The position numbers were made by a program, and so were the translations under genes. 21,133 nucleotides of DNA, from contig CAYMTV010000018.1 of the NCBI GenBank assembly GCA_964393525.1, positions 1-21,133 on the forward strand, given 5' to 3'. Below the pieces are notes generated by a model. The model had not been told where the DNA came from. It worked only from the letters and a program-made list of their open reading frames with translations, and did not search any database. The stretch comes from CAYMTV01 sp964393525. Lineage in GTDB: Bacteria; Patescibacteriota; Microgenomatia; Daviesbacterales; UBA10151. Shown here piece by piece: positions 6,673-13,390 of the stretch. Positions within the stretch are counted from its first letter, which is position 1. Every line of letters starts with the position of its first letter.

Positions 6673-7353
6673 TTAAAGCTTCAGGTCTACAACTGTTTTT
6701 TCTTCTTTGTCCGGGTCTCCAATTCTAAGCTTTAAGTTCTTATCGGACTCATTTATGGCAAATGCTACCCGGGTATATTTGGTTGAAATTGCTTGAGCTT
6801 CTACCGGGTCGTTGTGGATTTCCGGAGCCAAAAATTCCTTGTCATTATTGTTGACAGTCAGTCTTAGGTAATCCCTTGTATTAATCTGAACGGTTTTTTT
6901 AAAGGAGTTCGTGATCTTAAGGTTGATAACCAGAAATACTCTGCCGGATACGGATGAAGCCCGCTGTCCTTTAACCACAATCTCATCCCTAAGCTCTGCA
7001 TTCTCAACTATAAACTTAATCTTGCTGACTTCTTCCCCCTTCTCATCTCTTAAAGGAAAATCAAAGCTTTTGTTTACTTGATGGGTACTTCTGGCCGGGG
7101 CTATGGTAGTTTTCTCTTCTGTAGGAGTTGGGCGGTTAATACCGGAAACAAAAGTCTTAACCCAATAAAAAAGCCCAAGAACAACTAATAAGACTAATGC
7201 CGCCAAAAAAATCTTATTGGTTGGTATCTTTCTTTTCTTGGTAGAGGTGCTCAAATCCGACAATCCATTACCTAAAGAATTTGCTGCATACTCAAAAGCT
7301 GCTAAAAGAAAATTGAAAGGTTTTTTAAAAGTTAAAGTTTCGCTCTTACTCAT
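6673..7353 (-). CDS. Membrane-anchored DUF4352-like protein
   Basis: A 226-aa protein with a ~46-residue basic cytoplasmic N-terminus, one membrane helix at about 47-69 (ending FYWVKTF) and an exported domain of ~130 residues. The exported part has the beta-sandwich pattern of DUF4352/telokin-like domains: a FLVINLKITN strand, then polar YLRLTVNNNDKEFLAPEI, then a VAFAINESDKNLKLRIGD strand. Such domains occur on many bacterial surface proteins and lipoproteins; the ligand is unknown. The ATG is the only plausible start. A terminator-like hairpin ends six bases upstream of the ATG, leaving no room for a Shine-Dalgarno. That argues for an unusual initiation or control mode. Confidence 0.75.
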   Translation of the reverse strand: MSKSETLTFKKPFNFLLAAFEYAANSLGNGLSDLSTSTKKRKIPTNKIFLAALVLLVVLGLFYWVKTFVSGINRPTPTEEKTTIAPARSTHQVNKSFDFPLRDEKGEEVSKIKFIVENAELRDEIVVKGQRASSVSGRVFLVINLKITNSFKKTVQINTRDYLRLTVNNNDKEFLAPEIHNDPVEAQAISTKYTRVAFAINESDKNLKLRIGDPDKEEKTVVDLKL

Positions 7354-7358
7354 AAGTT

Positions 7359-7379
7359 AAAAAAAGCCTCTAATGAGGC
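7359..7379 (-). terminator. Terminator-like hairpin directly before the 226-aa gene
   Basis: On the minus strand GCCTC-ATTA-GAGGC (7379-7366) is followed by seven T (7365-7359). The ATG begins at 7353, and a consensus promoter lies only ~20-45 bp further upstream. A full terminator therefore sits inside a leader of about 37 nt. It probably acts as an attenuator, or yields a very short RNA. Confidence 0.7.
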
Positions 7380-7396
7380 AGTGTTAAGTAAAAGCG

Positions 7397-7425
7397 ATAT
7401 TACCTAAGATTAACCCCACTGTCAA
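7397..7425 (-). promoter_or_regulatory. Promoter of the 226-aa membrane protein gene
   Basis: TTGACA (7425-7420), a 17-bp spacer and TAATAT (7402-7397) on the minus strand match the surface-operon promoter exactly in both boxes and spacing. The predicted start is near 7390. The two genes may therefore be transcribed by the same sigma factor at similar strength, with both controlled at the hairpins downstream. Confidence 0.85.
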
Positions 7426-7444
7426 CCCGCTATTTACTATCATT

Positions 7445-7468
7445 AGCTTAGTCGAAGGGGAAGGATCT
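7445..7468. repeat. Possible remnant of the TGTCATYCTGA-type inverted repeat
   Basis: The segment AGCTTAGTCGAAGGGGAAGG followed by ATCT resembles the inner ends of the two complete repeats at 14501-14618 and 20527-20634 (GAGCTTGTCGAA, GAAGGATCTC). It overlaps nothing coding and ends just before the stop codon of the minus-strand gene at 7471. It is too short to be certain. Confidence 0.4.
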
Positions 7469-7470
7469 AG

Positions 7471-8019
7471 TTAAGGATTTAGTTTTATTGTAGTCTTTGA
7501 ATTATCGGCAGGCCTTGAGATTTCAACCCTGATTTCCCCTTTTCCATCAGACCCTACCAATTTATTTAAAACATTGTCATTTGCAGAAGTTTGGACAAAA
7601 GAGGTAGTACTCATCCCTAAAGATTTAATTTTTTCTTTATACCAATCGGTTATGATATTGGGTGAGTCATTACTTTCATAAACTCCACTCCCTAAGCTTG
7701 TGGAATTTGGGTAGACAAAATTCCCAATATTAATATTAGATTTATTGGCATTTCCATCGGAGCTCTCCTGAGAGATATTGATATTGACAGAGCTTGATCC
7801 GGTGTTTGATATTTGGCTTGGGCTAGCAGTTGGGCTTTTGGATGGCAGCGGCGTTGATGTGGGAACAGCAGTAGCGGAAGGTGATTGAGTTTTAGATGAT
7901 GTCATGGATTTGTTAACTGTTACTTTCTTTGAATTAATTCCAGTCTTTTGAACCATTAAAACCCCGGCAATTACTAAAACAAGAATCAGTAAAGTTGTGG
8001 GTGGCTGGATAGAGCTCAT
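7471..8019 (-). CDS. Membrane-anchored protein with Ser/Thr/Pro linker and DWYK-type C-terminal domain
   Basis: The start at 8019 (182 aa) is preferred over an in-frame ATG at 8118, because the longer form would run into purM and lacks a promoter; an extended -10 box lies just upstream of 8019. One membrane helix at about residues 8-23 (LLILVLVIAGVLMV) is followed by a Ser/Thr/Pro/Lys linker to about residue 75. The exported C-terminal domain (~residues 90-182) has YPNSTSLGSGVYESNDSP and IITDWYKEKIKSLGM, then strands ending in EIRVEISR and TTIKLNP. This resembles small domains on many lipoproteins in which a substrate-exposed DWYK helix is conserved. I cannot name a function. Confidence 0.7.
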   Translation of the reverse strand: MSSIQPPTTLLILVLVIAGVLMVQKTGINSKKVTVNKSMTSSKTQSPSATAVPTSTPLPSKSPTASPSQISNTGSSSVNINISQESSDGNANKSNINIGNFVYPNSTSLGSGVYESNDSPNIITDWYKEKIKSLGMSTTSFVQTSANDNVLNKLVGSDGKGEIRVEISRPADNSKTTIKLNP

Positions 8020-8028
8020 GGGGTGAAT

Positions 8029-8037
8029 ATTATAACA
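8029..8037 (-). promoter_or_regulatory. Extended -10 promoter, leaderless start for the 182-aa protein
   Basis: TGTTATAAT on the minus strand (8037-8029) is a perfect TGnTATAAT extended -10 box. The A of the ATG at 8019 is the tenth base after the box, so the mRNA would have a leader of only a few nucleotides. No -35 match or Shine-Dalgarno is visible. Confidence 0.65.
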
Positions 8038-8049
8038 TGGCCTCTCATA

Positions 8050-8058
8050 TGGTATATT
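8050..8058 (+). promoter_or_regulatory. Extended -10 promoter of purM, probably leaderless
   Basis: TGGTATATT (8050-8058) is an extended -10 box (TGnTATATT). Seven bases separate it from the ATG at 8066, which places transcription start at or within a base of the start codon. It is divergent from, and only 12 bp away from, the extended -10 box at 8029-8037. Confidence 0.65.
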
Positions 8059-8065
8059 AGTTGGT

Positions 8066-9166
8066 ATGTCATCAGATGAAAATTCATACTCGGCAGCAGG
8101 AGTCAAATATGAAATCATGGATCCTGTAAAGAAGCTGGCTCAGGAAAAAGCCAAAGAAACATCCAAAAATCTATCCAGTGGTCAAGTTCTAGAAGATTCC
8201 AGGGGTGAATCAGCTTTTGTTTGGGAAGAGGAGGACTCTTATAGAGCCTTCGTAATAGAAGGATTGGGAACTAAAAATCTAGTTGCAGATGAAGTGTCTA
8301 AAATTACTGGTAAAACATACTACGGGGCGATTGCTCAAGATACTGTTGCAATGATAATCAACGATTTAATTGTAGTTGGTGCAAAACCACAAGTCCTAAA
8401 TGCCTATTTTGCAGTCGGAAATTCTGACTGGTTTAATGATAAATCAAGAAATAATGCTCTTATAGAAGGCTGGGTTAAAGCATGTAATATGGCAGGTGTT
8501 GTTTGGGGTGGAGGCGAAACTCCAACATTAAAAGGTATTGTTAACCCGGAAACAATTGAACTTGCAGGATCTGCAGTTGGAGAAATTAAACCAAAAAGTA
8601 GACTTATTTTAGGAGATAAAATTCAGATAGGAGATTCCATAATCCTAATTGAAAGCAGTGGAATTCATGCCAATGGCTTAACTCTAACAAGGACTATTGC
8701 AGAAAAACTCCCGGATGGTTTTGCAACGAAATTAGACAATGGAGAATCTTTTGGTGAGGCTCTACTTAAACCCACCCATCTTTATGCAAAAGTTGTGCAG
8801 GATTTATTTGAAGAGGAAGTTGATATTCATTATATGGTTAATATTACAGGACATGGATTTAGAAAATTAATGAGGGCAAGACAAGAATTCAGTTATATCA
8901 TTACCCAAAGACCCCCCATACCCCAAGTTTTCAAATTTATTCAGGAAAAATCAGGTCTTTCAGATGAGGAAATGTATGCTACCTTTAATATGGGTGTAGG
9001 GTTTGCGGTATTGCTGCCAAAAGAAGATATAGAAAAAGCCCAGGATATTGCTAAAAAACATGGCTTCAACTCATGGAATGCAGGAGTAGTTGAGGAAGGC
9101 CAAAAACAGGTTGTCATAAAACCTCTTAATATTACTTTTTCTTCAGAATCCTTGGGAGTGCGCTAA
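8066..9166 (+). CDS. purM: Phosphoribosylformylglycinamidine cyclo-ligase (AIR synthetase)
   Basis: PurM closes FGAM to AIR with ATP, step five of purine synthesis, in the cytosol. The 366-aa length fits the family. The start at 8066 is supported by the N-terminal SYSAAGVKYEI, equivalent to the usual YxxAGVDI, which would be lost from the internal ATG at codon 18. Visible motifs are FVIEGLGTKNLVA, YGAIAQDTVAMIINDLIVVGAKP (the conserved metal/ATP-binding segment), VWGGGETPTLKG, IGDSIILIESSGIHANGLTLTR, NITGHGFRKLMR and YATFNMGVGFAVLL. The conserved GGETAE is read here as GGETPT, a mild variation. Transcription appears to start at the ATG itself. The next gene begins on the base after the stop codon, so the two are probably translationally coupled. 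Confidence 0.95.
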   Translation: MSSDENSYSAAGVKYEIMDPVKKLAQEKAKETSKNLSSGQVLEDSRGESAFVWEEEDSYRAFVIEGLGTKNLVADEVSKITGKTYYGAIAQDTVAMIINDLIVVGAKPQVLNAYFAVGNSDWFNDKSRNNALIEGWVKACNMAGVVWGGGETPTLKGIVNPETIELAGSAVGEIKPKSRLILGDKIQIGDSIILIESSGIHANGLTLTRTIAEKLPDGFATKLDNGESFGEALLKPTHLYAKVVQDLFEEEVDIHYMVNITGHGFRKLMRARQEFSYIITQRPPIPQVFKFIQEKSGLSDEEMYATFNMGVGFAVLLPKEDIEKAQDIAKKHGFNSWNAGVVEEGQKQVVIKPLNITFSSESLGVR

Positions 9167-9412
9167 ATGTCCTGGCAGGATTTGGTTTTCACAATTGGAC
9201 AATTTATATTTGTCATCGCTTTAATTCCTTCGATAAAAGGTAACGACAAACCTGCATTTCTAACAAGCCTTATGACGGCTATAATATTAACCTTTTTTGC
9301 ATTAAGCTATGCAACTTTAGAACTTTGGGGATCTATGATTGGAGCAATAGCAAATACAACTGGATGGTCAATTTTGGCTATTCAAAAATACCAGATGGAT
9401 CAGAATAAATAA
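9167..9412 (+). CDS. Small three-helix membrane protein coupled to purM
   Basis: An 81-aa protein whose ATG immediately follows the purM stop. Three hydrophobic segments are visible, at about residues 6-23, 31-51 and 54-72. Each is mostly uncharged, and a short KGNDKPAF loop lies between the first two. The C-terminus is QKYQMDQNK. I do not recognise a named family. Its size and PSI-loop-KPA pattern recall small uncharacterised inner-membrane proteins common in Candidate Phyla Radiation genomes. Coupling to purM may be operon convenience rather than shared function. Confidence 0.75.
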   Translation: MSWQDLVFTIGQFIFVIALIPSIKGNDKPAFLTSLMTAIILTFFALSYATLELWGSMIGAIANTTGWSILAIQKYQMDQNK

Positions 9413-9446
9413 GTACCATTTATTAGCAATTGCAAATTTTTGGTAC
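9413..9446. terminator. Weak possible bidirectional terminator between convergent genes
   Basis: GTACCA (9413-9418) and TGGTAC (9441-9446) can pair over a 22-base AT-rich loop containing the palindrome GCAATTGC. T-rich but interrupted sequence follows on both strands. It lies exactly between the convergent 81-aa protein and HAD phosphatase genes. Confidence 0.35.
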
Positions 9447-9450
9447 CAGT

Positions 9451-10131
9451 TTATTTTATTTTAATTTGGGTAAAATCTTTAATGGTTTTTGCTTTTGGAT
9501 CTGTTTCCTTAAATTTATCTGCAGGTAAGTTATGCGTGATTGCAAAATAATCCATCCCTGCTTTAGTAGCAGATCTAATTCCATTTGGTGAATCCTCAAA
9601 AACTAAGCATTGTTCAGGTTTTATATTTAGGTTTTTTGCCCCGAGTAAATATGGTTCAGGGTGTGGTTTAGTGTTTTTATAATCTCCATAGTAAATAACT
9701 GTATCAAATAATTTTAAGGGTAATTCCTTTACTCTCTTAAAAATTTTATTCAGCGTATCTTTGGAACCTCCTGTGACAATTCCTATTTTCATGTTAAATT
9801 TTTTTGCGCTTGTTATCAGATGCAAAACTCCATTAATAATTTTTACCCCCTTCTCATTAACAACATCCAAATAATGCTCTCTCCTTTTTAATCTAAATTT
9901 TTCATATTCTTCATCAGAGACAACACCTACAAATTCTTCATAAACTGATCTAGAACCTCTGCCTCCTAATTTATAAATATGTTCCTCAACGCTCAAATAT
10001 TTAATTCCAAGTGGTGCAAAGAATCTAGAATATGCCTCGTTTTGGAGAATTTCCGTATCAACCAAAGTTCCATCCCAGTCAAAAAGCAGTGCTTTTATCT
10101 TTTTAGAATCTATAATATATTTTTGGGACAT
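9451..10131 (-). CDS. HAD-superfamily hydrolase (beta-phosphoglucomutase-like)
   Basis: A 226-aa cytosolic HAD enzyme of subfamily I. Motif I is FDWDGTLVD with nucleophile Asp18 and Asp20. A helical cap follows (~residues 30-90). Motif II is GIVTGGSKDT, motif III is the Lys of NTKPHPEPY, and motif IV is LVFEDSPNGIRSATKAGM with the metal-binding Glu-Asp. The family covers sugar-phosphate phosphatases, phosphoglycolate phosphatases, nucleotidases and phosphomutases, and the sequence does not show which applies. It is the last gene of the purP-purB-purE-purC operon, 16 bp after purC. A nucleotide or sugar-phosphate phosphatase role is a guess from position only. No Shine-Dalgarno is visible; a GC palindrome fills the gap. 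Confidence 0.85.
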   Translation of the reverse strand: MSQKYIIDSKKIKALLFDWDGTLVDTEILQNEAYSRFFAPLGIKYLSVEEHIYKLGGRGSRSVYEEFVGVVSDEEYEKFRLKRREHYLDVVNEKGVKIINGVLHLITSAKKFNMKIGIVTGGSKDTLNKIFKRVKELPLKLFDTVIYYGDYKNTKPHPEPYLLGAKNLNIKPEQCLVFEDSPNGIRSATKAGMDYFAITHNLPADKFKETDPKAKTIKDFTQIKIK

Positions 10132-10135
10132 TGAG

Positions 10136-10147
10136 TCGCGGCCGCGA
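10136..10147. repeat. GC-only 12-bp palindrome between purC and the HAD gene
   Basis: TCGCGGCCGCGA is a perfect palindrome containing GCGGCCGC. It fills almost all of the 16-bp gap between the HAD start codon and the purC stop codon, in a region that is otherwise very AT-rich. It could form a six-base-arm cruciform or a protein site. A sequencing or assembly artefact cannot be excluded. Confidence 0.6.
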
Positions 10148-11113
10148 TTAATTGTGCAGATATTTTTTGATATTTTCTTTAATTCTTTTTTCTATTGGAT
10201 ATGGATCTCCTTTAAAAGTTTTTCCTGTAACTAACTCATGAATTTTTTGATAAAGAGTGCTCATTTTTAGTAAAAATTCATCCGGCATTTTAGGGGGCTT
10301 CCCTTCCCCTTTATATCCCCTTTCTTTAAACCACATTCTTAAAACTTCTTTATCAAAGCTTTCTGGTTCCAATCCTTTTTTAAGTCTTTCTTTATAGGTA
10401 GCTTTTGTCCAGTATCTTGAGGAATCCGGGGTATGTACTTCATCTATTAAAGTTAATTCCCCATTAATTAACCCGAACTCATATTTTGTATCTGCTAAAA
10501 TTATCCCGGCTTTATCACAGATTTTTTGTCCCCTTTCAAAAACTTTAAGTGCTGCATTTTTCATTTCTTTCCAAAGTTTTTCTGGAACAATCCTTTTTTC
10601 CAAAATTTCTTCTTCTGTTAGCCTTTCATCATGTCCTGCTTCTGCTTTGGTTGTTGGAGTGATAACTGACTCAGGAAGTTTTTGGTTTTTTTTAAGTCCA
10701 TCCGGAAACTTTATTCCATAAATTACCCTTTCGCCTTTCTCATAGCTTCCCCATATTGAGGTATCTGTTACCCCAGTTATATAACCTCTGACAACCATCT
10801 CAATTGGAATCAGTTTGGCAGATTTTACAATCATAACATTTGGGTCGGGGACTGCTAAAACATGGTTTTGAATAATATCAGAAGTTTTCTCAAACCAGAA
10901 AGCAGATAGCTGGTTTAAAACTGAACCTTTATAAGGAATAACTCCTAAAACCCTATCAAAAGCTGACTGCCTGTCAGTTGTAACAATAATTCTCTTGTCT
11001 GGCAGTATAAATGTATCCCTAACTTTCCCCTGATGTTTTGTTCCTAAATTAGGGATATTTATACCTTTAAAAGGATGTGCAATTGCATTTAAAATTAATT
11101 TCTTGGAGACCAT
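10148..11113 (-). CDS. purC: Phosphoribosylaminoimidazole-succinocarboxamide synthase (SAICAR synthetase)
   Basis: PurC joins CAIR and aspartate with ATP to give SAICAR. The 321-aa length matches the longer form (~300 aa, as in yeast Ade1) rather than the ~240-aa form. Family motifs in order are HQGKVRDTF (nucleotide loop), VTTDRQSAFD (the usual TDRISAFD), VLNQLSAFWFE, MVVRGYITG, ITPTTKAEAGHDE (substrate loop), ILADTKYEFG and IDEVHTPDSSRYW. The last two are the most characteristic. It starts five bases after the stop of the 88-aa gene, with a GGGGAG Shine-Dalgarno inside that gene's last codons. The two are therefore likely to be translationally coupled. Confidence 0.96.
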   Translation of the reverse strand: MVSKKLILNAIAHPFKGINIPNLGTKHQGKVRDTFILPDKRIIVTTDRQSAFDRVLGVIPYKGSVLNQLSAFWFEKTSDIIQNHVLAVPDPNVMIVKSAKLIPIEMVVRGYITGVTDTSIWGSYEKGERVIYGIKFPDGLKKNQKLPESVITPTTKAEAGHDERLTEEEILEKRIVPEKLWKEMKNAALKVFERGQKICDKAGIILADTKYEFGLINGELTLIDEVHTPDSSRYWTKATYKERLKKGLEPESFDKEVLRMWFKERGYKGEGKPPKMPDEFLLKMSTLYQKIHELVTGKTFKGDPYPIEKRIKENIKKYLHN

Positions 11114-11118
11114 CGATA

Positions 11119-11385
11119 TTATCTTCTCCCCAACCTTCTTTCAAAAAATGGTAATTGGTTAGGAAATCTTTTCAAGGCTTTAGCCAGCTGGCTTCTATCA
11201 CTCGCTAAAAGTCCACCGAAAAATCTTGCTTCCAAAGGTGTCGCAAATTCTTGAAATAATATCCCATATCCGTCTTCACCAGTTCCCAGAACTGCTGCTT
11301 TTCGTTCAGTAACTACTCCTCTTCTCTGAACATATCTCTCCATATTTCCCATAAGTCTTTCAAAATCTCCAGGTTTCATACTCAT
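11119..11385 (-). CDS. Small basic protein of unknown function in the purine operon
   Basis: An 88-aa protein, rich in Arg, Gly and Phe, that I do not recognise. It begins MSMKPGDFERLMGNMERYVQRRG, has a central KAAVLGTGEDGYGILFQEF segment and ends in FFERRLGRR. It has no membrane segment, cysteine or signal peptide. It is not PurS: it lacks that family's beta-alpha-beta layout and opening. The start could be either ATG (codon 1 or 3). It lies between purE and purC in the same direction, five bases before purC, so it is expressed with the enzymes. Its placement allows a regulatory or complex-forming role, but nothing in the sequence shows one. Confidence 0.65.
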   Translation of the reverse strand: MSMKPGDFERLMGNMERYVQRRGVVTERKAAVLGTGEDGYGILFQEFATPLEARFFGGLLASDRSQLAKALKRFPNQLPFFERRLGRR

Positions 11386-11412
11386 TTACTTGTCTCTTTT
11401 AGATAATCTTTA

Positions 11413-11432
11413 CTTTTTGCCCAAGCAAAAAG
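11413..11432 (-). other. Hairpin between purE and the 88-aa gene
   Basis: CTTTTTGC (11413-11420) and GCAAAAAG (11425-11432) form a perfect eight-base-pair stem with a four-base loop inside the 52-bp gap. No T run follows on the minus strand, so a stability or partial-pausing role is more likely than full termination. Confidence 0.5.
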
Positions 11433-11437
11433 AAGAA

Positions 11438-11971
11438 TTATTTTTTTATTTCTTCTAAATAATTCTTATAGCCCAGCTTCCCGATTTTTTCATTTTTCTT
11501 AAGTACTCCAGATGCTAAATTTTTTTTGTATTCTTCAAATTGTTTTTCCAAACCTGCATTGGAGAGGGCTAAAATTTGGACTGCGAGTAATCCAGCATTT
11601 TTGGCAGCATTAATCCCAACTGTGGCAACAGGAATCCCTGGAGGCATTTGGACTGTAGATAAAAGTGAATCCAATCCTTCTAAAGATTTGGACATTACTG
11701 GTACTCCAATAACCGGCAAAGTGGTATGGGCTGCAGTTACTCCTGCCAAATGGGCTGCACCTCCTGCTGCTGCAATAATAACTTTGAGTCCCTTATCTTT
11801 TGCAGTTTCTACATATTTTTGAGTTTCTTTAGGAGATCTGTGTGCAGAATAAACATTTATTTCAAATGGGACATTAAATTCTTCCAAAACCTCTGCTGCT
11901 TCTTTTAAAACAGGCAAATCAGAATCAGATCCCATTATTATTCCAACTAAAGGTTTTTCCATGTCTTTCAT
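11438..11971 (-). CDS. purE: N5-carboxyaminoimidazole ribonucleotide mutase (PurE, class I)
   Basis: PurE converts N5-CAIR to CAIR. Its 177-aa length and motifs fit the family: GIIMGSDSDLPV near the N-terminus (phosphate-binding), VYSAHRSP with the His-Arg pair of class I enzymes, IIAAAGGAAHLAGVTAAHTTLPVIGVPV, and GLDSLLSTVQMPPGIPVATVGIN. Class II (direct AIR carboxylase) enzymes have clearly different segments here, so the sequence predicts the mutase that depends on a PurK partner. PurK is not in this window. A second in-frame ATG at codon 4 (MEKPLVG) is an equally plausible start. It follows purB by ten bases. Confidence 0.95.
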   Translation of the reverse strand: MKDMEKPLVGIIMGSDSDLPVLKEAAEVLEEFNVPFEINVYSAHRSPKETQKYVETAKDKGLKVIIAAAGGAAHLAGVTAAHTTLPVIGVPVMSKSLEGLDSLLSTVQMPPGIPVATVGINAAKNAGLLAVQILALSNAGLEKQFEEYKKNLASGVLKKNEKIGKLGYKNYLEEIKK

Positions 11972-11981
11972 TTAATCTGAC

Positions 11982-13382
11982 TTAATCTTCTTTGTCAATC
12001 TCTTTTTTAATTTCATTCACTAATTCTAATGCCCTCTTTGGAGCTGTTCCTAAATGGTTTTCCGGATTTATCATCTTTTTAATTTCTTCTTTAGATAGAT
12101 ATTCCAAAATCTTTTCGTTTACTGAAAGTAATTCCGGCATTGGATTTTCCTCTCCAACTGAAACCAATGGCCAAGCTTCCATAGATATTTGTCTTAATAC
12201 TTCATGCATCTCCTGTCTGTCTGCTCCCTTTTTAACGGCCTCCAAAATTATTTCTTCAGTTGCAGCAAATGGCGCATATCTTTCTAAGTTCTCCTGGATT
12301 TTTGGCTCGTTAATAATTAATCCCTCAACAATTTTTTTTGCAGAAGAAACTATTTCATCAACTGCCAAAAACATCTCGGGGATATAAACCCTCCGATTGG
12401 CGCTGTCATCTAATGTTCTTTCTAAAAGTGACAGGGCTGCATTTGATGCTGCGGTATTTGCCAAATCCATCACAAGCCTGGAAAGCGAACATATCTGTTC
12501 GGACTTAATGGGGTTTTTCTTAAAGGGCATGGCAGATGAACCTACTTGTTTATCTGAAAAAGACTCCTGCAATTCTCCAAAATTTGGAGATTGTAAAATC
12601 CGTAAATCAAAGGCGAATTTATGAAGAGATTGGGCGATAGATGATAAAACAAATGCCACAAAATAATCCATTTTTCTAGGTGTTGTTTGTCCTGAAATTA
12701 ATACATTTCTAAGCCCCAAACCCTCCATTACCTCATTTTCAAAGTCTCCATAACTATCACCCATTAACTTTTTGAAACTCGCTCCAGTTCCAACTGCTCC
12801 TTTAAAACCTTTACTTCTAATTCTTGTCTTGAGTTCCTTTAAAATTTTTAAATCCCATTTTAAATCTTGTGCATAAAGGGCAAATCTATACCCCAAAGTT
12901 GTGGGTTCTGCAGGTTGTAAATGAGTATAAGCAATTGCCGGAAAATCAGCATATTTTTCAATCTTTTCAGAGAAGACTTTCAAAAGATCTACCAATCTTT
13001 TTTCAATTACCCCCAAAGCCTCTTTTGCTCTTATGCCATCAGCATTATCAACAATATCCATCGAGGTTGCTCCGAGATGAATCTTTCCTCCTCCAACTTT
13101 TGCTTTTTCGGCAAATTCTTTTATTGCTGCAACCACATCATGTTTTATATCCTTCTCAATTTCCCAAGCCCTTTTTATATCTAAATTACTTTCATTGGCT
13201 TCTAAATCTTTTAACTCTTCATCAGAGACTAAACCTCTTTTATGTTGGGCCCTGGCCATCTCCACCCAAATTTTTCTCCACAGTCTATATTTATATTCCT
13301 CGGAAAATATTTGTCTCATCGCTGCGGAACGATATCGCCAGGAAAATGGCGACTGATATATTGTAAAATCTTGTTTAGACAT
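11982..13382 (-). CDS. purB: Adenylosuccinate lyase
   Basis: PurB removes fumarate both from SAICAR (giving AICAR) and from adenylosuccinate (giving AMP), so it serves the de novo route here and the PurA branch. The 466-aa sequence has the fumarase/aspartase-superfamily blocks: HLGATSMDIVDNAD, AIAYTHLQPAEPTTLGYR with the general-acid His, and the flexible catalytic loop signature GSSAMPFKKNPIKSEQICSL. The C-terminal domain is helical. It begins eight bases after the stop of the PurP paralogue, with no clear Shine-Dalgarno, and ends ten bases before purE. Operon position directly after the PurP genes places AICAR formation and its formylation together. Confidence 0.96.
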   Translation of the reverse strand: MSKQDFTIYQSPFSWRYRSAAMRQIFSEEYKYRLWRKIWVEMARAQHKRGLVSDEELKDLEANESNLDIKRAWEIEKDIKHDVVAAIKEFAEKAKVGGGKIHLGATSMDIVDNADGIRAKEALGVIEKRLVDLLKVFSEKIEKYADFPAIAYTHLQPAEPTTLGYRFALYAQDLKWDLKILKELKTRIRSKGFKGAVGTGASFKKLMGDSYGDFENEVMEGLGLRNVLISGQTTPRKMDYFVAFVLSSIAQSLHKFAFDLRILQSPNFGELQESFSDKQVGSSAMPFKKNPIKSEQICSLSRLVMDLANTAASNAALSLLERTLDDSANRRVYIPEMFLAVDEIVSSAKKIVEGLIINEPKIQENLERYAPFAATEEIILEAVKKGADRQEMHEVLRQISMEAWPLVSVGEENPMPELLSVNEKILEYLSKEEIKKMINPENHLGTAPKRALELVNEIKKEIDKED

Positions 13383-13390
13383 ATAAATAA

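Noticed and set aside
11526..13366. Long + strand open frames opposite purE and purB
   Set aside because: Antisense shadows of well-conserved enzymes, with no family resemblance.
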